From JANRLL01 sp033762715 (lineage in GTDB: Bacteria; Pseudomonadota; Alphaproteobacteria; Rickettsiales; SXRF01): a DNA stretch of 64,000 nt. The translations under genes were made by a program, and so were the position numbers. Position 1 is the first letter of the stretch; each line of letters starts with the position of its first letter. The notes under the pieces are model-generated. The model was not told the DNA's origin. It saw only the letters and a program-made list of their open reading frames with translations, and did not search any database. This document shows, in pieces, positions 32,717 through 42,087 of this stretch. The stretch lies in NCBI GenBank assembly GCA_033762715.1, contig JANRLL010000001.1, positions 113,096 through 177,095 on the forward strand. Direction: 5' to 3'.

Positions 32717-34164
32717 TGAATACAGCATCGGGTTCTACTATGCCGCTGGCCGTAGGCGTGTTGCATTTCATCGGCATCGGCGGCATCGGCATGAGCGGTA
32801 TTGCCGAAGTGCTGCATAATTTAGGCTATAAGGTGCAAGGCTCGGATGCGAGCGACAGCTACAATACGCAACGCCTGAAACAGCTGGGTGTCAAAATCTA
32901 TATTGGCCAAAACGCCGAGCATGTGGATGAGGCGGCGGTCGTGGTGGTGTCGTCTGCGATCAAGCCTGATAATCCCGAATTGATGGCCGCGCGCGCTAAG
33001 CGCTTGCCGGTGGTGCGTCGCGCAGAAATGCTCGCTGAACTCATGCGCTTTAAATCATCGATTGCAGTAGCGGGTACACACGGCAAAACAACGACGACGG
33101 CGCTTACCGCCGCCATGTTAGAAGAGGCGCAATTGCAGCCGACTGTGATTAATGGTGGCATCATCAATGCGCGCGGTACCAATGCGTATTTAGGTGCTGG
33201 CCAATGGATGGTGGTAGAGGCTGATGAATCGGATGGCAGCTTCCTGAAATTGCCGGCGACCATGGCGGTCGTTACCAACATCGATCCCGAGCATCTGGAT
33301 CATTATGGTTCGTTCGATCAGGCCAAGGCGGCCTATCAAACCTTCCTCACCAATTTACCGTTTTACGGGGTGGCGTTGCTTTGCACCGATCATCCGGAAG
33401 TGCAGGCTTTGGCAGTGCGCATTACCGATCGCCGCATTGTCACTTACGGCACCAACAAGCAAGCGGATATTCAAGCGGTGAATGTGCGCACCACCGAAGA
33501 CGGGCAGATGTTTGATGTGGTGGTTGCGCCGCGCGGTGATGAAAAAGAGCGCGTGATTAAAGACGTGCTGCTTTCGATGCATGGCCGCCATAATGTGCTC
33601 AATGCACTGGCCGCTATCGGCATTGCGCTCGAGCTGAAACAGCCCGATAGCGTGATTACCGGCTGCCTGAAAAAATTTGAAGGGGTGAAGCGCCGCTTTA
33701 CCAAAACCGGCGAGGGGCACGGCCTTACCATCATTGATGATTATGGCCATCACCCGGTGGAAATTGCAGCGACCCTCAAAGCAGCGCGTGATGTGCAGAA
33801 TTATCGCGGTGGTAAAGTGATCGCCGTGGTGCAGCCGCATCGCTACACACGCTTGCATGATTTGTTTAATGAGTTTTGCACCTGTTTTAATGATGCGGAT
33901 GTAGTGCTGGTGGCCGATATCTACACGGCCGGTGAGGATCCGATCGAGGGCGTAAGCTCCGATCATTTGGTGGAAGGGCTGCGCCGCGCCGGACATCGCC
34001 AGGTGATCAGGCTGGAATCGCCGGAAGCATTAGCGCCCACATTACTGACTGTAGGTCAGGCTGGAGATATGGTATTATGCCTCGGCGCCGGCTCGATTAC
34101 GAAATGGGCGTATGCTCTGCCGGCCGAGTTGAAAGCGCTTGAAAAGAAAAAGGCGGTATCATGA
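32713..34164 (+). CDS. murC: UDP-MurNAc:L-alanine ligase
   Basis: A 483-residue Mur ligase. HFIGIGGIGMSGIAEVLHNLGY is the N-terminal nucleotide loop, and GTHGKTT at 121-127 is the ATP loop. DESDGSFLKL and IDDYGHHPVEI are also present. It starts the peptide stem by adding L-Ala. Two ATG codons stand in tandem at the start; either may be used. It overlaps murG and murB by 4 nt each. Confidence 0.97.
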   Translation: MMNTASGSTMPLAVGVLHFIGIGGIGMSGIAEVLHNLGYKVQGSDASDSYNTQRLKQLGVKIYIGQNAEHVDEAAVVVVSSAIKPDNPELMAARAKRLPVVRRAEMLAELMRFKSSIAVAGTHGKTTTTALTAAMLEEAQLQPTVINGGIINARGTNAYLGAGQWMVVEADESDGSFLKLPATMAVVTNIDPEHLDHYGSFDQAKAAYQTFLTNLPFYGVALLCTDHPEVQALAVRITDRRIVTYGTNKQADIQAVNVRTTEDGQMFDVVVAPRGDEKERVIKDVLLSMHGRHNVLNALAAIGIALELKQPDSVITGCLKKFEGVKRRFTKTGEGHGLTIIDDYGHHPVEIAATLKAARDVQNYRGGKVIAVVQPHRYTRLHDLFNEFCTCFNDADVVLVADIYTAGEDPIEGVSSDHLVEGLRRAGHRQVIRLESPEALAPTLLTVGQAGDMVLCLGAGSITKWAYALPAELKALEKKKAVS

Positions 34165-35096
34165 ATCAGGCGGCAGCCACCCAAAGTCTGGAAGTGTTAG
34201 AGACCAGCGACTTTGATGTGTTTCGTGAACGCCTGCGGCCCAATGCTGATTTATCAAAAACCAATTGGTTCGGTGTGGGCGGTCCGGCACAATGGCTGTT
34301 TCGTCCGCATGATACTGATGAGTTGGCGGCATTTTTATCGCTGCTGCCCCTGTCTATTCCAGTCACGGTGTTGGGTGTGGGATCGAACGTGATTGTTCGC
34401 GATGGCGGTATTGACGGCGTGGTGATTAAATTAGGCCGCGGCTTTGCCGGAGTCGATGCGCTGCCAGGCCATAAGGTGGTGGTGGGTGCTGCGACACTAG
34501 CGCTCAATGCAGCGCTCTTTGCCTGCGAAGAAGAAATCGCCGGCCTGGAATTTTTAAGCGGTATACCGGGCACTATTGGTGGGGTGTTGCGCATGAATGG
34601 CGGCGCCTATGGCAATGATGCATCGCAGGTGTTGATCGAAGCCGAAATCGTTGAACGCAGCGGCATGCGAAAACAGCTGACCAATGAGCAGATGCAATTT
34701 GAATATCGCAGCAGCGGTGTGCCGGAAGGCGCGATTATCACCCAAGCTACGATGCAAGGCACAGCCGGCAAGCGCGAAGAAATTGCCGATCGTATCCGCT
34801 CCATCACCGAAGAGCGCGAAACCACGCAGCCTGTGCGTACGCGCACCGGCGGCAGCACTTTTAAAAATCCGCCGAATCAGAAAGCTTGGGAGTTAATCGA
34901 TCGTGCCGGTTGCCGCGGCCTTACCATTGGCGGCGCGCAAATATCGGAGAAGCATTGCAACTTCATGATCAATGTTGGCGGTGCGACGGCGCAGGATCTG
35001 GAAACGCTGGGTGAAGAGGTGCGCAAGCGCGTCAAGGAAGTGACCAATGTGTCGTTGGAATGGGAAATTAAACGCATAGGAAAGAAGAAGGCATGA
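34161..35096 (+). CDS. murB: UDP-N-acetylenolpyruvoylglucosamine reductase
   Basis: A 311-residue FAD enzyme. NTWFGVGG-type KTNWFGVGGPAQWLFRP and VLGVGSNVIVRDGGIDGVVIKLGRG bind FAD. GLEFLSGIPGTIGGVLRMNGGAYG is the type II-like core. RTGGSTFKNP carries the catalytic serine region. It reduces the enolpyruvyl group to make UDP-MurNAc. It overlaps murC and ddl by 4 nt each. Confidence 0.96.
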   Translation: MNQAAATQSLEVLETSDFDVFRERLRPNADLSKTNWFGVGGPAQWLFRPHDTDELAAFLSLLPLSIPVTVLGVGSNVIVRDGGIDGVVIKLGRGFAGVDALPGHKVVVGAATLALNAALFACEEEIAGLEFLSGIPGTIGGVLRMNGGAYGNDASQVLIEAEIVERSGMRKQLTNEQMQFEYRSSGVPEGAIITQATMQGTAGKREEIADRIRSITEERETTQPVRTRTGGSTFKNPPNQKAWELIDRAGCRGLTIGGAQISEKHCNFMINVGGATAQDLETLGEEVRKRVKEVTNVSLEWEIKRIGKKKA

Positions 35097-36025
35097 GCGC
35101 GCATGTGGCAGTGTTAAAAGGTGGGTGGTCAGCTGAGCGCGAAGTGTCGCTGAATAGTGGCGCCGCCTGTGCCAAAGCGCTGCGCGAACTGGGATACCGC
35201 GTTACTGAAATCGATATGGGTCATGATGTAGCGCAAGTGCTAGCTGCGACAAAACCGGATGTAGTCTTCAACGCATTGCATGGGCGTTTTGGCGAAGATG
35301 GTTGCGTACAAGGCATGCTCGATTTAATGCAAATTCCCTACACCCATTCGGGCGTGCTGGCATCAAGCGTTGCCATGGATAAACCGATGGCCAAAATATT
35401 GTTTGAATCGGTAGGGCTGCGCTGCGCCAAAGGCGTGGTGCTCGCGCGTGAGGAGTTGATTAAGGCCGATCCGCTGCCGAGGCCGTTCGTGATTAAGCCG
35501 GCCGATGAAGGCTCGAGCGTGGGCGTGCATATCGTCACCGAATCAGAAAATCGCTCACTGGCTATGATCATCGATGATGGCGCTTGGCGGGTGGAAGATG
35601 CGCCGACACCCACCGCGCATCAAGTGCGCTATCTGGTGGAGTCGTATATTCCTGGGCGTGAGATTACGGTTGCGGTGCTGAGTGGCCGCGCACTAGGTGC
35701 AACGGAAATCCAGGTCAAGAGTGGGTTTTACGATTATGAGAATAAATATACCGAGGGCGGAAGCGTGCATATTCTTCCGGCGCCGCTTGAAAAAGCGCAA
35801 TATGATGAGGTGATGCGGCTGGCGGAAAAAGCGCATAAGGTGTTGGGATGCCGCGGCCTCTCGCGCTCGGATTTCCGCTTTGACGGCAAAGATTTTTATA
35901 TTCTGGAAATCAATACTCAGCCTGGCATGACAGCGCTTTCTTTGTCGCCTGAAATTGCTGCACATGCGGGCATCAGTTTCAACGAACTTGTGCAAGCATT
36001 GGTCAAAGAGGCTGCGTATGGCTAG
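35093..36025 (+). CDS. ddl: D-alanine--D-alanine ligase
   Basis: A 310-residue ATP-grasp ligase. KGGWSAEREVSLNSG is the N-terminal signature, followed by NALHGRFGEDGCVQGMLD, PFVIKPADEGSSVGVHIV and the Mg-binding C-terminal FYILEINTQPGMTALSLSPE. It makes the D-Ala-D-Ala that MurF uses. It overlaps murB by 4 nt and ftsQ by 8 nt. Confidence 0.96.
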   Translation: MSAHVAVLKGGWSAEREVSLNSGAACAKALRELGYRVTEIDMGHDVAQVLAATKPDVVFNALHGRFGEDGCVQGMLDLMQIPYTHSGVLASSVAMDKPMAKILFESVGLRCAKGVVLAREELIKADPLPRPFVIKPADEGSSVGVHIVTESENRSLAMIIDDGAWRVEDAPTPTAHQVRYLVESYIPGREITVAVLSGRALGATEIQVKSGFYDYENKYTEGGSVHILPAPLEKAQYDEVMRLAEKAHKVLGCRGLSRSDFRFDGKDFYILEINTQPGMTALSLSPEIAAHAGISFNELVQALVKEAAYG

Positions 36026-36899
36026 AGCTAAATCGAAGAAAAAAGATACACTCACACCCAGACAACGGCAGTCGCAGCAAATCATGCGCGAAAAAGCCGC
36101 GCGTAAAAGGCGCGAGGCATTTTTGCATAAGCTTGCTATTGCCAGCAGCGTGTTGCTAGGCATCGGTGTGCTGGCAGCTGGCGTGTGGATGTGGCGCTCA
36201 GGCGCGGTAGAGCGAACCGCGCAGCAGATGAGCGACGGCATCTATGCGATGACGGTGCATGGTGGCTATGGCTTGCAGACTTTATATCTCGAAGGGCGCA
36301 ATCGCACGCCGATGGATGCGATCGAAGAAGCAATCGGCGTGAAAAAAGGCGACCCGATTTTGCGCGTATCGCTCAGTGAAATCCGTGAGCGGTTGGAAAA
36401 AATCGACAGTATTCGCTTTGCGGCGGTCGAGCGCGAATTGCCTGGCACGTTGTCTGTACATATTGTTGAACGTGAACCAGTGGCGCTATGGCAAAATAAG
36501 GGCAAGGTGGCGCTGGTGGATGATAATGGCGTGGCGATGAAAGATGTTGATACCGCCAAATACCCCAAATTACCGTTGATTGTAGGCGAAAAAGCGCCGG
36601 AAAAAATAGGCGAGTTGCTGACGATTTTAGCGTCCGATGCCGATTTAGCGCAGCATTTCGACTCAGCCATTCGCATCAGCGCGCGTCGCTGGAATATCCG
36701 CTTATCGGGCGGGGTGGAAATCAAGCTGCCGGAAGACAAGCCCGAGCAGGCCTGGAGGATGTTAGCTGAGCTGAATCGCAAGCAACGCCTGCTTGAGCGC
36801 AACATCAAGGTCATTGACTTGCGTTTACAAGATAGATTCTTTATTACTTTGCCTCCAGAGGAATCACCGAACCGCGCAAGTCGGGCGAAAGAAACGTAA
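36018..36899 (+). CDS. ftsQ: Cell division protein FtsQ
   Basis: A 293-residue bitopic protein. A basic cytoplasmic tail (RAKSKKKDTLTPRQRQSQQ) is followed by a TM at about 43-61 and a POTRA domain (LYLEGRNRTPMDAIEEAIGVKKGDPIL). The FtsQ core RFAAVERELPGTLSVHIVEREPVALW comes after it. I chose the ATG at 36018, just inside the ddl end; the frame is open to 35955 but that part is shifted ddl sequence. It links FtsL/FtsB to early divisome proteins. Confidence 0.95.
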   Translation: MARAKSKKKDTLTPRQRQSQQIMREKAARKRREAFLHKLAIASSVLLGIGVLAAGVWMWRSGAVERTAQQMSDGIYAMTVHGGYGLQTLYLEGRNRTPMDAIEEAIGVKKGDPILRVSLSEIRERLEKIDSIRFAAVERELPGTLSVHIVEREPVALWQNKGKVALVDDNGVAMKDVDTAKYPKLPLIVGEKAPEKIGELLTILASDADLAQHFDSAIRISARRWNIRLSGGVEIKLPEDKPEQAWRMLAELNRKQRLLERNIKVIDLRLQDRFFITLPPEESPNRASRAKET

Positions 36900-36908
36900 A
36901 ACAGGGCT

Positions 36909-38174
36909 ATGAAAAAGAATAAATCGATCCAGAAAAGTGGCGTAGGCAGCATTGCAGTGCTTGATGTCGGTACGACGAAGATCGCTTGCTTCATCGCGCA
37001 TATCGATTCCGCCGGCGAAACTAAAATTGTAGGTATTGGCCATCAGCTCTCCAAAGGTATCCGAAGCGGCATCATCACCGATTTTGCTGAAGCGGAAGCC
37101 TCGATCGTAGCGGCTGTGCATGCGGCTGAAAAAATGGCGGGCGAGACGGTGGAAAACGTGCTGGTAAGCCTATCTGGAGGTAATCTGACCTCGCGCAATA
37201 TCACCGTTGAGATGACCATGCTCGGCGAAGAAGTGACCGATCGCGACATCATGGATATTATCGAGCAGGGCCGCGCGAGTGTTGCGCATAATGAGCATGA
37301 TATTATCCATTGCATTCCGGTGTCGTATTATCTCGATGGTGCCAAAGGCATCATTGATCCGCGCAAAATGTATGGCAAAAAACTCGGCGCCGATTTGCAT
37401 GTCATTACTGGTCTGCCGAGTGTCACGCGCAATTTGGCGCATTGCATCGGCCGCTGTCATTTGAATGTCGAAGAATATATTGCATCGCCCTATGCCTCGG
37501 GCCTTTCTTGCTTGGAAGAAGACGAAAAACAATTGGGCGTGACGCTGATTGACATGGGCGGCGGGGTGACCAGCTTTTCTATTTTCGCTGGCGGCAAAAA
37601 TATTTATACTGATGCGATCCCCATTGGCGGCATGCATGTCACCAATGATATTGCGCGTGGTTTATCGACCAGCTTGCAGCATGCTGAGCGCCTGAAAACC
37701 CTGCATGGAAGCGCTATTGCCAGCGCACGGGATGATCAGGTGATGGTCGAAGTGCCGCCGTTGGGTGAAGAAGATCCCGATGAAAGCAACACCTTGCCAC
37801 GCTCGATGCTAGTAGGTGTCATTCGCCCGCGCATTGAAGAAATTTTCGAGATGATTCGCGGCAAGATCGAAATGAGTGGACTCGGCGGCGTTGCTGGCAA
37901 GCGCGTGGTCATTACCGGTGGCGCGTCCCAGCTATTGGGCGTGCGCGAAGCGGCGATGAATCTGCTAGGTAAACAGGTGCGCTTAGGCCGTCCGCGCAGT
38001 TTCCCAGGATTAGCAGAAGCGGTGAGTGGACCTGCCTTTTCTACCTCTTTGGGCATGATTGAATATGTGGTGAAGAAGCCGATCGAAGAACAAATGTTTG
38101 ACGTGCATCGCCGTAGAAAGGGACTCACTGCGGGTTTCGAGAAGGTCGTCAATTGGTTTAAAGAAAACTTCTAA
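36909..38174 (+). CDS. ftsA: Cell division protein FtsA
   Basis: A 421-residue actin-like ATPase. The phosphate-1 loop is VLDVGTTKIACFIA, phosphate-2 is VTLIDMGGGVTSFSIF and the adenosine motif is VVITGGASQLLGVREAA. The end has the membrane-targeting amphipathic helix (GFEKVVNWFKENF). It tethers FtsZ to the membrane. It starts 9 nt after ftsQ. Confidence 0.97.
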   Translation: MKKNKSIQKSGVGSIAVLDVGTTKIACFIAHIDSAGETKIVGIGHQLSKGIRSGIITDFAEAEASIVAAVHAAEKMAGETVENVLVSLSGGNLTSRNITVEMTMLGEEVTDRDIMDIIEQGRASVAHNEHDIIHCIPVSYYLDGAKGIIDPRKMYGKKLGADLHVITGLPSVTRNLAHCIGRCHLNVEEYIASPYASGLSCLEEDEKQLGVTLIDMGGGVTSFSIFAGGKNIYTDAIPIGGMHVTNDIARGLSTSLQHAERLKTLHGSAIASARDDQVMVEVPPLGEEDPDESNTLPRSMLVGVIRPRIEEIFEMIRGKIEMSGLGGVAGKRVVITGGASQLLGVREAAMNLLGKQVRLGRPRSFPGLAEAVSGPAFSTSLGMIEYVVKKPIEEQMFDVHRRRKGLTAGFEKVVNWFKENF

Positions 38175-38186
38175 GTGTCCCATTGA

Positions 38187-38206
38187 GCCTACCAGATGTG
38201 GTAGGC
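38187..38206 (+). other. Stem-loop between ftsA and ftsZ
   Basis: GCCTACC (38187-38193), loop AGATGT, GGTAGGC (38200-38206). It is a perfect 7-bp stem 12 nt after the ftsA stop and lacks a T-tract, so it is more likely an mRNA processing or stability element than a full terminator. The rest of the 147-nt gap is AT-rich and probably holds an ftsZ promoter. Confidence 0.45.
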
Positions 38207-38321
38207 GCTAAAATCGGCGGATTGATAAAAATGCATTTTTTTGCATAAAGCCACAAAATCTAGTGGTAAAAAGAATAAAAATAGTCAATATTATGGTGTC
38301 TTATGCCTTGGGGAGGAAACC

Positions 38322-39908
38322 ATGACCTTGAATCTACACCTGCCAGATCGAAATGAACTATTGCGCCCAACCATCACGGTTATTGGCGTAGGTGGTGCCG
38401 GCGGAAACGCGGTGAACAACATGATTGCCGCTAATCTGGAAGGCGTGAGCTTCGTGGTGGCCAACACCGATGCGCAAGCACTTGATCATTCGTTGACCGA
38501 ACGCACCATTCAATTGGGCGCAGGTGTGACCAAGGGTTTGGGCGCGGGTGCCAATCCCGATGTGGGTCGTGCGGCAGCCGAAGAAGCACGCGACGAAATA
38601 TCTGCCTATATCGAAGGCAGCAACATGGTATTCATCACGGCCGGTATGGGCGGTGGAACCGGAACAGGCGCAGCGCCAGCCATTGCGCGCATTGCAAAAG
38701 AACAAGGCATTTTGACCGTTGCCGTGGTCACCAAACCCTTCCAATTTGAGGGTGCGCACCGTATGCGCCTCGCTGAAGCGGGCTTGAAAGAATTACAAGA
38801 TTACGTCGACACGCTGATCGTGATCCCCAACCAAAATTTATTCCGTATCGCTAATGAACGCACCACCTTTGCCGATGCGTTTAAAATGGCCGATGATGTG
38901 CTCCATTCCGGCGTTCGCGGCGTGACTGACCTGATGGTAAAACCAGGTCTGATCAACCTCGACTTCGCCGATATTCGCACCGTGATGCGCGAAATGGGCA
39001 AAGCGATGATGGGCACCGGTGAAGCAACCGGCGAACGTCGCGCGATTGAATCGGCAGAAGCCGCGATTTCGAATCCGCTGCTCGATGACGTGTCACTCAA
39101 AGGCGCGCGTGCCCTGTTGGTCAACATCACCGGCGGCACCGATATGACGCTGTTTGAAGTCGATGAAGCTATGAATCGTGTGCGTGAAGAAGTGGATCCC
39201 GAAGCGAATATCATTTTCGGTTCGACATTCCATGACGATTTGCAAGGCCGTATGCGTGTATCGGTGGTAGCAACCGGTATCGATGCACAAACCCAAATCA
39301 ACAATACGCCTGCGCAAAAAGTGGGCGTGTCTGAACCCAAAAAACCGTATGTTTTCTCGCAGTCACCGGTGGTGAAGCCTGATGCGGCTAAACCCGTTGT
39401 CGCACGCCCGATGGGCATTGAAGCGATCCGTACCCAAGCGGCTGAACCTGCGCCTGCGCGCGCGCAAGCTGAAATGCGCCCACTGCCACCACGTGTTGAA
39501 AAAGCAGCTGAGATGATCGATGAGCAAGCTGCCGAGCAGCATTTGCAAGCCATCAAAGAAGCAATCGAAGCACAAGACTTGCAAGACGCTCCACAAGATG
39601 ATCTGCGCATGAGCCTGCGTGAGCCTGCATCAGCAGCTACGCCGCAAGATATTTCTCCGCGCCAAGCTGCTGGCAATGCCATTCGCCAGCAACAGTCACG
39701 CGAAGACAATAACGCGCGCGGCTTCTTCCAACGTATGGCTGATGTAGGCCGTTCGCTATCTGTCCGTAATGACGCTCCCCGTGCCGAAATCACCGAGCGT
39801 GTACAAGTCGTGCAAAAAGATGGCGATACCGAAGATGCACAGAAAAAAGGCCAGGGTGAAGATCAGTATCTCGACATCCCTGCTTTCCTGCGCCGCCAAG
39901 CCAACTAG
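38322..39908 (+). CDS. ftsZ: Cell division protein FtsZ
   Basis: A 528-residue tubulin homologue. The core has ITVIGVGGAGGNAVNNM and the GTP signature AGMGGGTGTGAAPAIA. It includes NQNLFRIANERTTFADAF in the T7 region. A long disordered linker (about 190 residues, rich in Ala, Gln, Glu, Pro) follows, and then the FtsA-binding tail YLDIPAFLRRQ. I chose the ATG at 38322 because GGGAGGAAACC precedes it; the frame is open 27 codons upstream. Long linkers are common in Alphaproteobacteria. Confidence 0.98.
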   Translation: MTLNLHLPDRNELLRPTITVIGVGGAGGNAVNNMIAANLEGVSFVVANTDAQALDHSLTERTIQLGAGVTKGLGAGANPDVGRAAAEEARDEISAYIEGSNMVFITAGMGGGTGTGAAPAIARIAKEQGILTVAVVTKPFQFEGAHRMRLAEAGLKELQDYVDTLIVIPNQNLFRIANERTTFADAFKMADDVLHSGVRGVTDLMVKPGLINLDFADIRTVMREMGKAMMGTGEATGERRAIESAEAAISNPLLDDVSLKGARALLVNITGGTDMTLFEVDEAMNRVREEVDPEANIIFGSTFHDDLQGRMRVSVVATGIDAQTQINNTPAQKVGVSEPKKPYVFSQSPVVKPDAAKPVVARPMGIEAIRTQAAEPAPARAQAEMRPLPPRVEKAAEMIDEQAAEQHLQAIKEAIEAQDLQDAPQDDLRMSLREPASAATPQDISPRQAAGNAIRQQQSREDNNARGFFQRMADVGRSLSVRNDAPRAEITERVQVVQKDGDTEDAQKKGQGEDQYLDIPAFLRRQAN

Positions 39909-40201
39909 GGTTTTATATAACGGCCAATTTCGTCGTTATTCGCGGATCAAAAATCCTCACGTATTTTAGCGTACGCTGCTGTTTTTTCCCGCTCATGCCT
40001 AGAACTTGTCTCGTTTTATAAAGCCCTCTATATAAGCTCACGCACATAATGCCGGTTCTCACATTGCTTCGCATCTAACTCAGCCTAGCGATTTTGTCTT
40101 CTTTCAGAACTGTGCTTTTTCGCTCACGGCCTAGCGCAAATTCCTCATAAAGATAGTTTTTCTCCTCTCGGTAGAAGTTTTTGATTTTTATAACCTTTTC
40201 C
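39909..40201. other. Gene-free interval between ftsZ and lpxC
   Basis: No reading frame here looks real. Three loose copies of a CTCA(n)GCCTAG motif occur near 39992, 40079 and 40122. ATAACG and CGTTAT near 39918-39940 could form a weak hairpin after ftsZ. No clear intrinsic terminator is seen. The lpxC promoter region follows. Confidence 0.4.
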
Positions 40202-40256
40202 CTGTAACAATCTGTAACAAACCGTGATTTGAAAAGCAGCCATCATGGGCATAGAG
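40202..40256 (+). promoter_or_regulatory. lpxC promoter region with direct repeats
   Basis: CTGTAACAA occurs twice in tandem at 40202-40210 and 40212-40220, a 10-nt period. Read as GTAAC-N5-GTAAC it has the spacing bound by OmpR/CpxR-type response regulators. TTGAAA (about 40230-40235) and CATAGA (about 40250) form a plausible weak promoter just downstream. Regulator identity is not inferable here. Confidence 0.4.
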
Positions 40257-40292
40257 TCGGGTTGTGTTTAATAACCAACGTTAGGTGTTCTT

Positions 40293-41222
40293 GTGACCAA
40301 ACAAACGACTCTTGCCAATAAAGTATCCTGCAGCGGTATTGGTCTGCATAGCGGCAGCCAAGTTAATATGACCTTATATCCTACTGCGGCTCATAGTGGC
40401 ATCGTGTTCAAGCGCCTTGATGTACCGGTTGAGAAATCCTTGGTCCCTGCGCGTTATGATGCGGTATGCGAAACCCGTCTGGGCACCACCATTCGCAATG
40501 AACATGGCGTAACGGTATCGACGATTGAGCATTTAATGGCTGCGTTTTGGGGCGCTGGCATTGATAACGTGCTGGTTGAATTAGACGGACCGGAAGTGCC
40601 GATTATGGATGGCAGTTCTGAGCCATTTTTATTCATGATTGAATGTGTCGGCACCGTAGCGCTGGCATCGCCGCGCTCGATTCTGCGCGTGATCAAAACG
40701 GTGGAAGTGCGCGATGGCTTAAGTGTTGCTCGCGTAGAGCCAAACCGTGAAGGCGATGAAGGCTGCGTGATGGGCATCGAAATCGAATTCGATAACCAGG
40801 TGATCAGCCGCCAACAATCGCATTATGATTTCCGTGAAGTGACCTTCAAACAAGTGCTCTCACGCGCTCGCACCTTTGGCTTCGAGCATGAGGTGGTCGC
40901 TATGCGTAAAATGGGTCTGGCCCTTGGCGGATCGCTCGATAACGCTATCGTGGTGGGCAAAGACGGAGTTCTCAATGAAGAAGGTCTGCGTTACGGCGAT
41001 GAATTCGTGCGTCACAAAGCGCTCGATTGTTTAGGCGACCTCTATTTGGCCGGTCTTCGCATCGATGGCCGTTTCTCGTTTGTGCGTCCAGGACATGCGA
41101 TTAACAACGCCTTGCTGCGCGCGCTCTTTGCCGATGAGATGGCGTATATTATCAGCCCTGAGAACCAACTTCCGGCACCTTCGCCTCGCTCGGGTCTGGA
41201 AGTCACTCCCGCCTACGTTTAA
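40293..41222 (+). CDS. lpxC: UDP-3-O-acyl-N-acetylglucosamine deacetylase
   Basis: A 309-residue zinc enzyme, the committed step of lipid A synthesis, from a GTG start. KVSCSGIGLHSG, STIEHLMAAFWGAGIDNVLVELDGPEVPIMDGSS (first zinc His), VRHKALDCLGDLYLAG (zinc His and Asp) and PGHAINNALLRALF are present. Its presence shows a lipopolysaccharide-bearing outer membrane. It is separated from ftsZ by 384 nt with its own promoter region. Confidence 0.97.
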   Translation: MTKQTTLANKVSCSGIGLHSGSQVNMTLYPTAAHSGIVFKRLDVPVEKSLVPARYDAVCETRLGTTIRNEHGVTVSTIEHLMAAFWGAGIDNVLVELDGPEVPIMDGSSEPFLFMIECVGTVALASPRSILRVIKTVEVRDGLSVARVEPNREGDEGCVMGIEIEFDNQVISRQQSHYDFREVTFKQVLSRARTFGFEHEVVAMRKMGLALGGSLDNAIVVGKDGVLNEEGLRYGDEFVRHKALDCLGDLYLAGLRIDGRFSFVRPGHAINNALLRALFADEMAYIISPENQLPAPSPRSGLEVTPAYV

Positions 41223-41274
41223 AACAAGCAAAAATGCTGTTGTGCGGCTCTTGTCCCTAGGCTAAAACAGGGGC

Positions 41275-42081
41275 ATGAAAAAAATCCTTGTATGTGCGTT
41301 GGTAATGGGTGGGCTATTGGCTGGATGCGGCGATAGCGCCGAAGAAGCACCCAAGCCGCCTGAAAAAATGGAAATCCTCTATAATAACGCCTACGGCAAA
41401 CTAGCTACGGGCCAGGCTAAAGAAGCGGCCAAAGATTTCGATGAAGTAGAGCGCCAATACCCTTACTCTGACTGGGCGCGCCGTTCGGTGATTATGTCAG
41501 GATTTTCCAGCTATCAAGGTGAGGATTTTGAAGCGGCGGTGGCAAGCTTCGAGCGCTATGTGAAGCTCTATCCCGATAATGAGTCCACACCCTATGCCTA
41601 TTATATGATTGCGCTTAGCTATTATGAGCAAATTTCCGATGTGGGCCGCGATCAGAAAATGACCGAACAGGCGCTCAATGCGCTGCGCGAAGTGGTGCGC
41701 CGTTTCCCAGACAGCGAATATGCGCGCGATGCCAAAATCAAAGTCGATCTCACCGTCGATCACTTGGCGGGCAAGGAAATGGCTGTGGGCCGCTACTACT
41801 TACAGCGCGATGATTATTTGTCGGCGATTAACCGCTTCAAAGTGGTCGTTGAAAATTATCAAACCACCACCCATGTGGCAGAAGCCTTACACCGGTTGGT
41901 AGAATGCTATTTGAAACTGGGCATTCGCGAAGAAGCGCAGCGTTATGCGTCTGTGCTGGGGCATAACTATCCAGCGAGCTTGTGGTACCGCGATAGCTAT
42001 GCGCTGATGACCAGTTCGGAGAAGACTAAAACCGCTGAAAATGAAACCGAATCCTCTTGGTGGGATTCGCTCATACCGTAG
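41275..42081 (+). CDS. bamD: Outer membrane protein assembly factor BamD
   Basis: A 268-residue lipoprotein with lipobox LLAGC (C18). TPR-like helices follow: ILYNNAYGKLATGQAKEAAKDFDEVERQYPYSDWARRS and YVKLYPDNESTPYAYYMIALSYYEQI. BamD (ComL) is the essential partner of BamA in beta-barrel insertion. The position after lpxC and before recN is the standard alphaproteobacterial order. Confidence 0.95.
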   Translation: MKKILVCALVMGGLLAGCGDSAEEAPKPPEKMEILYNNAYGKLATGQAKEAAKDFDEVERQYPYSDWARRSVIMSGFSSYQGEDFEAAVASFERYVKLYPDNESTPYAYYMIALSYYEQISDVGRDQKMTEQALNALREVVRRFPDSEYARDAKIKVDLTVDHLAGKEMAVGRYYLQRDDYLSAINRFKVVVENYQTTTHVAEALHRLVECYLKLGIREEAQRYASVLGHNYPASLWYRDSYALMTSSEKTKTAENETESSWWDSLIP

Positions 42082-42087
42082 GATATT

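Noticed and set aside
36899..38321. Frameshift or pseudogene around ftsA-ftsZ
   Set aside because: Both proteins are full length with all motifs; the 147-nt gap is ordinary regulatory space.
38801..39793. 330-codon minus-strand frame opposite ftsZ
   Set aside because: Antisense to the conserved ftsZ core and linker; Ser/Arg-rich with no domain.
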